The notes beneath the pieces are model-generated. The model made no database searches and was not told where the DNA came from. It saw only the letters and a list, made by a program, of their open reading frames with translations. Shown one piece after another: positions 1 to 12,639 of a DNA stretch of 64,000 bases. Numbering within the stretch: position 1 is the first letter of the stretch; each line of letters opens with the position of its first letter. Origin of the DNA: Aquilaria yunnanensis (lineage: Eukaryota; Streptophyta; Magnoliopsida; Malvales; Thymelaeaceae); NCBI GenBank assembly GCA_039654915.1, contig CM077600.1:29819992-29883991 (forward strand), read 5' to 3'. The position numbers were made by a program, and so were the translations under genes.

Positions 1-2560
1 CAACAAATAAAATAGGCATTCAATCAAACATGTGCTCCACCTTTACTTGAAGAACTGCTTGCTTACACTTCCCCAAAATTTCCGCCCCTAGTATCTGTCA
101 ATTTATTTCTTCCAACAGAAATCCCCCTCAAAATTATACCACCATCAACCAACTTGATAAACTTATATTTATTATATGTACTTCTCTCATATTTAGTATG
201 TTTTAATATGTTTTGAATCTTAAAGATATATTTTGAGCATGTTTTGTAGCTTAGAGCATATATGGACTCAATTGATTGAAAGTGAATTTAATTTGTAATT
301 TTACACGTTTTAATTTAGTTGTGTTCTTTTAGGATTTTGACAGATTGGTGATGTTCCAGTAAAAAAATTATATCTTGAACTACAGATATCGGAATTGAGT
401 GATTCTTAATTCATTGGAAAGCTAACATCTGACGCTACAAATCACATTCAGACCATGGAACCCATTTTCCACGTTAAGAAGGTCAAATTTAGCTTCAAAG
501 TCACGATTTGCGAGTCATCGCTGGTTCAGAAGCAGTTGTGGTATTTTGAGCATATCTTGGGCTGTAGATGTCCGTTTTATACAATTCAAGTGTCATTCTG
601 AAGATAAGAAAGAGATCTACAATTTTCATGATTTGAGTTTTGAGAAATAATGACTCCATCAAGGTTGAATCTTAACTTGAAGTTGCTGCTACTGTTGGAG
701 TATTGCTTGGCTAAAAATTTTGAATTTTATAGTTAGTTTGAATCTTTTTATTTGTGTGAGGTACTTTTGTAATAATATACGAATTTTAGGGAGTTTTGTG
801 GATTTAACCACATTAGATTAGCTATATTAGAATAAAGGAGCAGCTGCCGCAAGGGTCCCCTCATTCCCCAACTATTTTTGTGTTCTTTTCTTATTTTTTT
901 CTTTTCTTTTTAGTGTTTTTTTTTAATTTCTTGTTGAAGGAGACTGAAACTCCGAATTTTTCAGCACTGTAAGATCAAAGTTATTTTTATTCATTCAATT
1001 AATATTTTGAGTATTGGATGTTCTTCCATGATTATTTCATTTATATGCTATGAGGCTTACTAGTTGTTATTCGAATTCAATCTACTACTGGGTTACAAAT
1101 CATATTTGTAATTGTTTGGTTTCTCTAATCTGTGAAGCAATTAAGGTTTAGTGATTTGTTGCGCCAGAAATTATTAGGTCTTAGAGAGAACATTCAACTA
1201 AATTAAATGCAACCACCTATGTTTGTGCTATTTAGTTTCATCGATCTCTCTAAATTTTAACACAATTGTTAAATTAAATCAAAGTGCTTGTCTTAGGTTG
1301 TATAACAGTTTGGGTTAATTAGATCGTTTGTTTTCTGATTAACTACAACTAAGGAGAGGTATGAAGATAGTTCCAACGATGAATATTCAAAGTCTTGATT
1401 GATCTATCTATGCATCGATGATCAATTGTAGGAATTCGGTGGCGGATGTTGACTGATGCCAAAGTTTGAATTCTTGATTGTTTTATTGGTTTATTACTTG
1501 ATAAGTTTTTTAATTTTTGTTCTCTAATCATTTTTTATTTTATTTCATTTTTTTATTGCAAACAATTCCCCCTAATTTTTTATTTCAGTTTTCTGTCATG
1601 AAGCTTTTAGATAAAAAAATTCCCTTGAGATTCGACCTGATTTCCACTACTATGCTACAAATTTATTTATTTTGAGTTGTTACTGATACCAAAACTATTT
1701 TTTATGGCTTCGACGAACGACCACAACTCTAACAAGAAATGACTATGACATTCTCCAATGTCCACCCCCTCAATCATTCTCCAATGAAATCATTGTTGAA
1801 TCATCCCATAAACTCTGACGTATCTCCCCCCCTTACCTAACACTATTTCCTCCTCTAACTCATGCTTCAATGATCCCTCCATTGTTGATGCTGTTCTCTA
1901 CCTCTTTTTTTAGAGTTTGCCCTTCGATCCCATCGTCATTGTTGCTGTTGCTGATGCCAGCTCTTACAATGTGCAGATCTACCTTCATTTGAATGTTATC
2001 ACTTGTTCCAAGTACCTCATTGCCTTATATTTCCTATTGTTGGAAGCCCCACATAAATAAAAATGACAACAATGGTAGTGTAATTTTGGGGACTGGCTAT
2101 TTGATTCATCTAAATCTCCAAGTTGAGGTCTGCTTTGGACCATTTTCTGAGGGAAGGGACGGGGACGAAGGACGACAGCTGGGGACATAGGACATGGGTG
2201 GTCGGAGGATGAGGGCTAGAGACAGGGGAGGGTGGAAAGGGAGGCTGAAATGAGGAAGAGAGTTTTTTTTTGTTAGATTTCAATGTTCTAAGAATTCTTT
2301 GTCAAAGGAAAAAGTTTTTATATGTTAACGTTAATATTTTTCCCTACAATTTTGTGCTGACGTGGTGTATTTTGTTTGAACCAATGAGTTCCATCACCCA
2401 AATATCCAAAATGAAATGTTTAAATGAGGTTAGGGAGTTGAAACGTGCTAGTTAGAGGCTAAGGTTAAAATTGAAATAATAATTAAATGTTAGGGTCTAA
2501 TCAAGCAATTAACCCCAATAACAAGAGTCAAATGAAAAATATATATATTTATATATATAA
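1..2560. other. Duplicated noncoding repeat-like DNA, no gene seen
   Basis: Repeated at 34101-36640. Only short, unconserved reading frames are present, and the two copies differ by indels that break them. Stretches such as 180-1700 read like the untranslated part of an old retroelement, but I find no coding domain, primer-binding site or LTR pair that would support a firm call. Confidence 0.5.
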
Positions 2561-2625
2561 GATATGGCTGTGACGCTTTTTAAATTTTGAGAAATATGTA
2601 AATGACTATTTATTTTTCTTTTATA

Positions 2626-2851
2626 CTTTATCAATCCCAAATTATTTACACCATTTTCCTTATCTTTTTATTTAAATCTGACTTAAATTAATTTATATTA
2701 ATATTTTTTTTAATTTTTTTAAAAATGTATATTTAAAAATTATAAAACTTATAGTTTTAAATATATTTTATAAAAATTTTAGTAAATATTAATATAAATA
2801 AATTTAAGTAAAACATCTAAAATCGTGTAAAAAAAATTGAGATGTACGAAG
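2626..2851. mobile_element. Degenerate Stowaway-like MITE (copy A)
   Basis: The left end, TA then CTTTATCAATCCCAAATTA, resembles the Stowaway end CTCCCTCCGTCCCAAATTA. The right end is an imperfect inverted match (AATTGAGATGTACGAAG then TA). The counterpart at 36728-36942 shows it was inserted before the duplication. Confidence 0.55.
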
Positions 2852-2969
2852 TACTTATTAGGGGTCATATGGTAGCTAGCAACGAACAAAAGGAACTCCT
2901 TAACAATTAAGCTAGGAGGGGTAAAGTTTGTCGTCATTCCTTAAACAAAGTTTTGGACTTACGAACAAA

Positions 2970-4678
2970 CAAATATATTTAGGAACAATTACTAAAATCT
3001 TGTGAGAAGTGGTCAAACCTACACTTATGTCCTTGATTTTTCAAAAACCTACATTTACCCTCTCTAACAGTAACATTGCTATTCACTATCACCAGAGAAT
3101 AGAGAAAATGCTTAATTTTGTCCTCCCATCTTTTTTTCTTGTAAACTTTACCCCTAACTTCTATATCAATGCAAGTCAATCCACTAAACAAATTAGAAGC
3201 ATTAATTAAAAGTTCAAAAAAAAAAAACAAATCAAAGCATCATCATCCAATGAACTCCAGGTCGACCTATCACTGCCAACCATTTGTATGGCCAGACGAA
3301 AGCTTGGCGTAGAAATCTCTGATGAATGATAGGAGACCTAGAGAGTTCGAGGGGAACCGGATCTGAATCCAGATGGTTCAAGCTATCAATGCTGGTGGGG
3401 AAACATGGCGCCTCCAACGTCATCATGGGCTGCTACAGCTCTTTGATGCCATCTCCAGTACCACCACGCATGAGTCATTTACTAGGGATGTTAATGGATG
3501 TCCAATCCGACGAGCATCTGATTGCATCTGATCCAATTGGTCGGGTTTTTTAGCAATTAATCGGATTTCGCTCGGATGTGGTTTTTCTTTTTTCATAAGT
3601 CATCGAGTTTAGGTAGGATGTGGGTTTAGGGGTCACCTGCCCCATATGCGACCCATATATATATATATGTGTGCGTGTGTGTACAACATATTAATATTAG
3701 TTATGTGATGAAAATAAAAGTATAATAGATAAGTTATATGAAACAAAAAATAAACATGAGTTGCCTTCAAAGACAAGGTATAATGAATATTTTTAATAAT
3801 AACAAATGTAAGATTAGACATGACATGACTCAATAAAATTGTAATTATGGAGGTGTGGTGGGTAGATGAAACATTTTAATAGGTTCAGGACTAAAATATA
3901 ACATTCAATAGATTATGAACTAAAAGGAAATAATAACTTATTGTTATGGACCATTCATGAAATTTACTCCAAGTTAAATTCTCCAGTGGTCTAGCTATTT
4001 CTTTCACTTTTGTAACACTGAACCAAGCAATGGTTTACCGATTTTTCCAGCTGCTAGCAAAGCAAATTCAAGCATAAATTGTAGCTCATTTTGGTTTCAT
4101 GGCTCCTGTGAAGAAATCAAAGAAAACAAAAAAATCATTGAAAGAATTGAAGAAACAAAAAACATAAGTGTCATTTCTACAGAACCAAGGGCTATGGATT
4201 TTGATTGATAGGATAGTTTCTGGCACAAGAACTCTAGCACGACTCAACTCACCGTTGGTTTGGGAACAATTGACAATTTAAAGCAATGAACGATGAATGA
4301 TCAACGCCCAAACCAGGTTATCAAGAAGTGGTTATGTAATCAAGTCCAATTCGATGAATTGAGAATCGCCATTGATAGGTTTGTTGAATATGAAATGTCA
4401 GTTGGTTTTTCTAATGATTTGGTTTGGGATTAGGAATCAAATCTAATCTAGATAGGGGTAATTTGTTAGTTGTGGAAGTTGGAGGGGCAAAATTTATGTA
4501 GAAAAATGTTAAAATGGTAAAATCAAGTTTTTTTCCCCTTCTTTGCCTATTGGTGAATCATGGAGTTAAGTTTTTAGGGGGTAAGTGTAAGTTTTTGAAA
4601 ATGGATGACAAAAGTGTATGTTCAACCATACTTCATGGGATTTTTTGTAATTTTTCCAATATTTTAACAAGCTTTCCC
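2970..4678. mobile_element. Non-autonomous element with ~200-bp inverted ends (copy A)
   Basis: About 2970-3165 is an imperfect inverted match to about 4462-4678. Examples are AAACCTACATTTACCC on the left and GGGTAAGTGTAAGTTTTTG on the right, and GGAACAATTACTAAAATC against GATTTTTTGTAATTTTTCC. Long inverted ends with no transposase frame suggest a Mutator-like MITE, but I could not settle a target duplication. A fragment at about 3885-3975 resembles one end of the MITE at 22624-23215, and a GATGTTAATGGATGTCC stretch near 3488 looks like another nested element. Confidence 0.55.
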
Positions 4679-7380
4679 TTTGAACAGAGTCTGGAAGACT
4701 CAATTTTCAATTAATGGGGGACAATATAACTAATACGCCATGTGTTTTATAAAAACTGATCATTTTACTCTTTATAACAATTAATTTATAATTTTATTTC
4801 TTTTAAAATGTATGATAAAAATATGAATATTTTATATGAAAATGAAACTTTAAAGGTTATACTTTCTAAATATCATTTAATTTTTTTTAATATATATTAA
4901 TATGAATATGTTCAAGTCAAACTTTGGTTAAAAAAGGTAAAATGATCAATTAATGTGACATGGAGAAAATATAAAATAACAAGGAATGATAGAGTTCTAT
5001 TTAGTTCAGTTCACACATGAGATGAGATAAGCGATTATTTGTTACAAGGGAAAATACAAAACTACTTGTGGTGATGTCTAACCTATATGTTTTTCCTTTT
5101 TAAAAAAAAAAACTCACATTTTACCTCTATATTATTTATAGTATCCAATAATAACTTCTGAAATCCTAATGTAAACTATCTGTTAACTATATTTTAATAA
5201 TTTCAAAATATTTAATTTTTTTTACAGCTAACCGCCCTTTAAACAAAAATACAAATATACATTTATAGGGATGAAAAAGTATTTACAGAGACAACAAAAT
5301 TAAAATTTAAAATGTCTGTTAACTATAAAAACATTAGAGAAATTGAAATTATTGAAAAACAACTATCATATAGTTTAAATTAAAATTTTAAAAATTATTA
5401 TTAGATGGTATAAAAGAAATTGAGGTAGAATATAAATTTTCAGAAATAAAAGGAACAAAGTGTTTGTTAAAATAATCTTCACTGGTACTTGTAAATTTCC
5501 CCTGGTTGCAATGACTTCCAAGTCCTAGATCGCAAGCTCAACGTTAACAAGCAGCACCTGCTACTTAAGTTGGCTTGGCTTAACATTTGAGATTTTGGCT
5601 CATATGAATCACTCAATGAACACATGTTTTCATAGTCCATTTCATTAACATGCACGGCATTTAAATCACAAAATAATATTAAATAATAATGAAGCCTGAT
5701 TTGCAGAAAGCTGTAAGTGTGACTCCTCTTAAATCGAACCACTCAATTTGCTCACTACTACGTTTATTCCATGCTAGATGAAGAAAGCGGCTACCAGTGG
5801 GACGAGTATTATTCGGTAAAACAAAAAAGGCTGATTATATTTGGATTCGGTTGATTTTATAGCTTAGTCACTTTGGATTAAAACTGATTTTTTTTGTTTT
5901 GGTTATCACATTATATACTTGAAATGGAATAACCCGAATGGTAATAATATTTTACCATTTTTCATATTAACCTTACATATATAAGGTTATTTTCCATCAA
6001 TTTTGGAATATATGTTATTGATCCTCATCTAATTTTGGGTATAAGATGTAAAATTTTGAATATTCATCTTACTCTTTCATTTGTTATTTGCTTAGATTCT
6101 AGAAAGAGAAACTAAATAAACTGAACCGAATAACTCAAAATATAATTCTAATAGCTTAGATTAATTTTAACTTGTAATTTGTATAATTTGAATATATTTT
6201 ATAAAAATTAAAAATTGAGCAGATCTTTTTATTCAGATTGGTTCTAAACTGAACCAACCAAATATTCACTCTTAGCTACTAGACCTATGTTCTGCTTAGG
6301 TAATTTACAGATATCTTTCTCCTTATTGTAATTGTAGGCTACACATAACCTAAATTATTTAGAATTATGTTTAGTTTATTTTTTTTAAAAAAATTAAACT
6401 CGTAGACCAATCTATTAATCACGTAAAAGGGCATTACAAAGCGAAGGTGAAAAAAGCTCTTCCAAAAAAAAAGAAAAAAAATCCAGCACACCCGAGACTC
6501 TTTAGGGAAAAAAGAAAGCGCAACTCTAAAACTACTGAGCGGGCATGATTACAAATTGACATATATGGACATAATGTATAGCACATGTGTTTGTTTATTA
6601 AAAAATATCTTTATCTAAATATCTAGATAAGGATGGTTGATGGTTGTGCAAGACAGGACAAACATCGACTCGACCTATGTGCCTCTAAGCGAAGGCGCAC
6701 GCATTTATTTGTTGTTAGTAACATTTATTTATGTCTGGGACAAACCGGTGTCCTGTATCCAGTTCTTCAAGTGCTTTTTATGGTTAAATAATCCGAAACT
6801 TCAAAGTAATAATGTATTTGGTTCCAATTTTTAAAACTAAGTTATTAATGATTATTTATTCAATTTATATATCAATTAAAATTTTATATTTAAATAAGTG
6901 TACAGAATATTTTTTTTTAAAATGTTATATATTTTTTATTGATTTTTCTTTTCTTTGATTGAATATGAAAAAAAATGATAAGAATTCACTGTTTTAAAAA
7001 AGATGGAGTATTAGTTTTTAAATAGAATTGATTTTAAACAAAAAAATCAGTAAAAATAAAAATAGCAAATCATTTTTAGTGAAAAAAGAAACAGTAAAAA
7101 TAGCAAGCAATTTCCACACACTGAAATCTAACCCTTTAAAATCCAAAATTTGGCTGTCGACATTTTGTTGAAATGATTTGAAACATTTAACGGGGCTAGG
7201 ATTCAGCTGCCTGCCTCTGCATTTCAGCATCACCTACTACAGGTGTAAATTTATATGGCACGTTCCTTGCATTGGCATGCGACCGTCCAGAGGAAAATGA
7301 AATGTCTGTTTTCTTCCGTTCTTTTCTCCTCCGTGATCCAAAAATCTGCGAATCTGGCTGCTTAAATTATTATGCAGTCG
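4679..7380. other. Duplicated AT-rich intergenic DNA, no gene seen
   Basis: Collinear with about 38776-41459. I see no conserved coding frame. A has 45 bp at about 5690-5735 that B lacks, and B has about 33 bp near 40745 that A lacks. No RNA gene or clear transposon end was recognised. Confidence 0.5.
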
Positions 7381-8553
7381 TATTTAGGAACGAAGAGTAG
7401 TAATTATTATGCCCTTTGGCATACGGTGATTGAATGATGTAAGCCTTTCCTTAGTCCTTTTTTTAACCTCCTAATTATTAGGGGGGAAAAATAAATGAGT
7501 AAGTAAGTGTCTCTAAATATTTTATGATTCTGATAGTTTTATATTTAGAAGAGATTGGCAAAAAAAAAAAAAATCCAAACAAAACAAAAGGTGAGTGATT
7601 TTTAATGGGGTCCGTACCAAAACGCTTAGATTAAAGCTCTTCTCTGTCCATTCTTCATGGGCCGAAGATTTGGATTTTGGAAGTTGGATCAGTCTAAGGT
7701 CCGTAACATGTTTATCTGCGACTGCGATTGCAAGTAACATTTTCATCCTCTCTAGTCTATGACTGTAATTGTACTGTGACATGTTTAGCAGTAAAACACG
7801 TCGTGAGGGACAAACCCAAAAACACCCATTCACTGAAAGTTCAACTCATTCTGTCGAAGTCCTAGTCAACCATCACATGGGCTTTCCATATGATTTTCAT
7901 TGATGTCCAAGTCAAACAACTGCTACGCATCAAAAGTAGTATTTTTATATCCAATGGATACAGTTCAGTCCAAGAATGATGGAGATCCACCAAGAAACAT
8001 TTGACTTTAATCCATCTCTGAGTTGAAACTGCAAAGGTGACCAAGATTGACTTGTTGCAGATGAACCGATCACTTCCCTTTTTATCTTTGAATTCGTCAT
8101 AAAAAAACATACCAAGATATATACAATTATTACTAAAGGATATAAAATTCAATCCGTTACATCCTTTGTCATTCCTCTTATATACCAAGAAAAAAAAACC
8201 ATCTATTATATATATATAAAGTAGGATACATTTAAGGAGTAAAAAGTCTTTTTACTTAACAGATGCAACATGGCGTTGACATGTGGCAAATTTGACAAAC
8301 AAGGTAATAAAGTTAGTATTTTTTACAATTATTTGCTAATATTGTCCTTCACCCAATTTAGCCTTCAATTAAGTGGGAGAATACTACATTTAAATTTGAC
8401 TTTCAAAACTTGATAAGGAAAATCCTTCATCAATGTGATTTTAGTTCCTAATTTGTCCATACATACTTCAACACAATTAAATTAATTACACAATTAATAA
8501 ATTTAAGTTAATGAATTACACAAATATTGCATTAGATAGGGGAGGTTGACCTC

Positions 8554-8561
8554 TATATAAA
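8554..8561 (+). promoter_or_regulatory. TATA-like box in the triplicated block (A)
   Basis: TATATAAA follows a GC-richer GGGGAGGTTGACC. About 260 bp with modest GC content follow, then an A-run. It is conserved in all three copies (28809-28816 in C, 42459-42466 in B), while the short reading frames downstream are not. This could be a promoter of an untranslated RNA; it is weak evidence on its own. Confidence 0.3.
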
Positions 8562-9954
8562 GTGATAAATCCAATAGAAAACCACACACTGTACATTTAC
8601 TCAACAAAGAGTGAAGTGTATCAAGTTGCTCTTTCTTGTATTTCAGATTTTTGTTTGGTTTATGAATTTGGGGGTTCAATTCGGATTCGGGATGGAGGTC
8701 AGGCCTTTGGGGCGATAGGAACAAGTGTGTGGTACTTGTCGTGCCTCGAAGACAGGTTACTGATTAATTTTGCTTTAATTATCTACAGGAGTATTTGACA
8801 TTACCCATGTTACTGTAATGTATGTGTAGCAAAAAAAAAAAAGCACATGTTTCTTTTTCACTTATAGAGGGAAAGAATTATTGTCCTAATTTTTAATATA
8901 GTACACTAATCGTTTTAATTGAAAGATGACTAAAACGAGTGTTTCATGATTAATTAAGGCATACTATATCAAAGTTGGGAGAGTTGAGGCTGATCATATC
9001 AATTTCACTTTATCATGATTAATTATGAGGAAAACATGAAACAACTGGTAATTTAAATTTTAAATAGAAACTACTTAATAAATATATATATGATCATATC
9101 TCTTAATTAAGTTGAATATTAGTCATTAGATGTACCATTTAGTTTAATCTAAGTATATGCTCAACCCTACATTGGCGGTGCTACAATAAAATTTCCATAA
9201 TTTTCATACCAAACTTATTTACATTTAAGAAAAAAAAATCAGGTAAATACTACCATTATAAGCAATTCTTGGGCTAGCATAAGAAACATAAAAAAGGGAA
9301 ATAATTCACTATTCCAAAGTTAATGGCATAATAATTTAGAACCTAATTTTTGTAAGTACCAAATTTAAACAAAACTGTGAATAAAAAAATTTATTCCTAA
9401 TTAAGCAACTTAATTAATCAAAATCACATCCTGTATTACCATGTAAGTTGAGTATAGATTACCAAACCTAGCTAGAATTTCTCTATTTAACTCATTTCTT
9501 TGTACCCTCTCATCATGCATAAAATTTTTATCTTTAGATTCTAGAACATATAAGATTACAACTTTTTCTACTATGCGACAGATCAATAAAACCTTATATA
9601 TTAATTTTGGAAGGTAAAATTGTTTCACATTGTAATTTTAGTGATAATAATTTTTTAATAATATTTGTATTACATTTAAATATATATTATTTTGAGATAC
9701 TCAATATAACTTAAAATTCCGTGACAATGTGAGTGCCAGATATGGAAGCTAGTTACAATAGTTAGAGGTAATGAAAAAATTAGCTGCATTAGTGTGTGTA
9801 CTGTCAATTTATTAGGCCGAGAACCAAGATTTTCTTGGATACGTTTGAACATTTTTTAACCATTTCACACCCCACAAGTTAAATGCTCCAGCCCACTACG
9901 AGGAAAATGCCTTTCACACTTACGCATCTCTGGTCGGGGCGGAATCGCTGGATC

Positions 9955-9962
9955 TATAAATA
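9955..9962 (+). promoter_or_regulatory. TATA box of PMEI gene, copy A
   Basis: TATAAATA lies 73 bp before the PMEI start codon, a normal spacing for a plant gene with a 5' leader of about 40 nt. It is fully conserved in copy B. Confidence 0.7.
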
Positions 9963-10027
9963 AAATTCTGGCGCATCCAATCCCCTTCGCCCCTCCGCTC
10001 CTGATCCTGGATAGCGAAATTAAATTA

Positions 10028-10543
10028 ATGGCTCATCAAAGTCCAATCCTTTTGCTCACCATGCTCTTCCTTCTTGTGGCGGCCAGCCATTCTCCTACAG
10101 CCGCCGCCGACAAATCCCTCATCGAGAAAACATGTAACCGTACAAGCTTTCCGGACGACTGCGTGGCCGGGTTAGAGTCAGACGCGAAGAGCCACAACGC
10201 TAACTCAACGGGATTGGCCCGAATCGCGGTCCAGACGTTGGGGGTGAAGATTGGGAGGGTTCTTCCGGTTGTGTCGGAGAACGTGAACAAGGCTCGGGAT
10301 TATACGAAATGGTCCATGTTTGTGGCGTGCAAGGATTTCTACAGCGTGATGCCTGGTGCAGTGGACACGGCGGTCAGCTCGTTGGATCAGCACCAGTACG
10401 ACGTCGCTTATGCGGGTTTGGTGAATGTTAGCAGCAGCGTGAACGGGTGCAGGGGATTCGGCCTCCAGGAGATTGCTCAGCAGAATGATATCGTCTTTAG
10501 GTTCACCAATGTTTCTATGACCATTGTTCACCTTCTTTTCTAG
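10028..10543 (+). CDS. Pectin methylesterase/invertase inhibitor (copy A)
   Basis: Single-exon gene of 171 aa. Residues 1-27 form a signal peptide (hydrophobic LLLTMLFLLVAAS, then an Ala-rich cleavage region), so the product is secreted to the cell wall. The mature part has the four cysteines of the PMEI/invertase-inhibitor fold at 36, 45, 101 and 141, and the typical Cys-x8-Cys first pair around TSFPDDC. Members block either pectin methylesterase or acid invertase; sequence alone does not say which, though it looks closest to the pollen-allergen-like (Pla a 1-type) group. A TATA box is at 9955, and AATAAAATAA near 10590 is a possible poly(A) signal. The gene is intact and its length is normal for the family. 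It differs from copy B at four residues. Confidence 0.88.
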   Translation: MAHQSPILLLTMLFLLVAASHSPTAAADKSLIEKTCNRTSFPDDCVAGLESDAKSHNANSTGLARIAVQTLGVKIGRVLPVVSENVNKARDYTKWSMFVACKDFYSVMPGAVDTAVSSLDQHQYDVAYAGLVNVSSSVNGCRGFGLQEIAQQNDIVFRFTNVSMTIVHLLF

Positions 10544-10557
10544 CTCGCTCATATCAT

Positions 10558-12450
10558 TAAATCTCATATACCTACTCTGCCCTTTCTTAAATAAAATAAC
10601 TGTCTTGCAGTTGCTGTCCTTTATACATTTATGAGAGATGGTTGCGCCTCATCCCCTCCCTTGACTTCTCCCCTCTAAAATCTTCTAATACTCCTGCTTT
10701 ATATTGTGTTCTATTCTCATTGAAATATATATATATATAGCGGAAATAGCGGAAATTTTGTTGGGCTCATGTGGGATCTGAGAATTGGTTTATTGGGCCG
10801 AAAAGTAGGGCTCCGGCCTGCAAGTAGGCAATATGTCGTATGAAGAAAATATGGGGGTATTTTCGGGATATAAGGATGAGTTTTCGAGTCGAATACAAAC
10901 CCTACCCTAGCGTCGTTTTGTTTGCCTTTAAATCGCCGCCGAAGCCTCTCATATCCATCATATCGTTTGACTCATCTTCTTCATCGTCGTTGTTTGTTTG
11001 CCCATCCATTTTTTTTCAAGGTTTATGGTTATCTGGCTGTGGATTTGGTGGCGAAGATGATAAAGGTTGTAATCCCAGCTCATTATGAGACCTTGTGTAG
11101 GTCCGGGAATAGACTCCTCCTGTCCAACATCTATCTGAGCTTTCACCATAAATCCTTTTGTTTTTCTTTCCCTAGTTAATGTTTTCAGTTCTACTTAGCA
11201 ACGCTGATCCGTCTTCATCCAATTTCTGGACTGGGATTGGGATTTCTTGGTTACACTGATGATTTCATGGATGGGCTCCAATATAATCTTTTGGGGGAAC
11301 AAAACCTTTCCTTCTTCCTTTTTCTCTCTGTGCTTTTTAGTGTTCTTTTGTTTCTAAATTGCGATGACGTGGAGAAATTAGAAGAGAGATTGTGTTCCCA
11401 GTGATGGTTGAATGAGGAACCATGCTAATGCTGATTGATTCATCAGTGACGATTTGTTCTTCAATTAATGATGCATACTGAGGGAACACTACTGTAGACC
11501 ACACTTCTCTCCAATTTGTCATCTTGTATTTCTTTGTTTCATCCACCTGATGCTGGAGCGTGATTAAATTTGGTTCTCGTTTTTTGTTTCTCGTTGGTGC
11601 TGGAGAAACAACCAAATTTTACAATGAACCAACTCCAAGAATAAGTTGATCCGAAACATAGTCTAAGAATTAAAATGACGAAGTTAGCGAGCAGAATTGG
11701 TGCAAAATGCCTCAGGGTCGTTTTTCTTTTACAATTTTTAAAATGTCAGCTTCTCTGAGGTGTGTGTATTGCTGTGGGCATGGCACGTACGCATATCCAA
11801 TTGCAAGTTGTAAAGTCTGTGGAGCACGATCTTATGACAGGCAGTCCACTTAGACTGAGAAATGGGCCAGGGCGGGGGTCTGGAGGGGATCGCAAGCAAG
11901 CCGAGCATGGGAATGAGCTAAAAGTTGGCAAGAAAACCACAAAGCATACTTCTCCAAATAACTTCACTTTTGTGGGTCATCTGTCTGCTTTCTAATTCTC
12001 CCTCAGCAATGATGGTGGACTCTGTCTTCTTCTAGTACGTCCGCGGCCGCGTGCCTGACTTGTTGATTTACTTTTTCAGTATTTTCTTTATAATTATTTT
12101 TAAACATTAGAAAAATATGAAGTGTTGTTTATTTTTTCAAACAGGAAAGAAGAAGGAAATACGAGCCGAACACTATAGCTGCAACCCAAATGCCAACATG
12201 TGGCAAGGTCTATTTCATTTTCATGGATGATATAAAGAACAATATCGCATTACCAACTGACCGTGGACTTGCTCATTTGGAATTATCCGTTTTCTGTTGC
12301 ACTTGCTTTGTCAATTTCAGTTCTGGTCGATGATTTATTGGACGTTCCACTTCAAAAAAACTTTGGGCTAATTTCAAATTCTTAGTTGGAATAAAATTAC
12401 TAATAATTTACATAGTAAATTATGGGCAATTCATTTTGATTTAATCAGAT
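10558..12450. other. Copy-A sequence, mostly lost from copy B, no gene confirmed
   Basis: The stretch about 10880-11060 has a telo-box-like AAACCCTACCCTAG and CG-rich bases like the 5' leader of a plant housekeeping gene, but no recognisable protein follows. Only 11033-11256 survives in copy B. A minus-strand frame at 11337-11615 (92 aa, with the segment TNWREVWSTVVFPQYASL) has protein-like composition, but I do not recognise it. A plus-strand frame at 11762-11995 is also unrecognised. These may be gene fragments. Confidence 0.4.
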
Positions 12451-12558
12451 TAATGATTGATTGGGTCGGGTTTTTTGTGGGTTCTGGGAATTTGATGTGG
12501 AATGTCCTTGATTTTGGCCCTAATTACATCTTTTGCCATCGAAATAGAGACGCCTCTT

Positions 12559-12624
12559 CTTTTCCCACTAGCCGTCGAGCAATTTGTCTTGCTTTTCCCA
12601 CTAGCCGACGAGTAATTCGTCTTA
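12559..12624. repeat. Two tandem 33-bp units
   Basis: The unit begins CTTTTCCCACTAGCCG. The two copies (12559-12591, 12592-12624) differ at five positions, and a third, decayed unit may follow. No function is apparent. Confidence 0.65.
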
Positions 12625-12639
12625 CTTTTCTCTTCTGAT

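Noticed and set aside
7522..8188. Minus-strand frames of 103 and 108 codons in the triplicated block
   Set aside because: Broken by indels in B and C; no protein family recognised.
9410..9628. 72-codon minus frame kept in copies A and C
   Set aside because: Similarity reflects the segmental duplication; not maintained as a full-length frame in B, and no domain is seen.
10036..10567. Minus-strand frames of 84-120 codons, also in copy B
   Set aside because: They lie wholly opposite the PMEI gene and have no recognisable domain; conservation follows from the sense gene.
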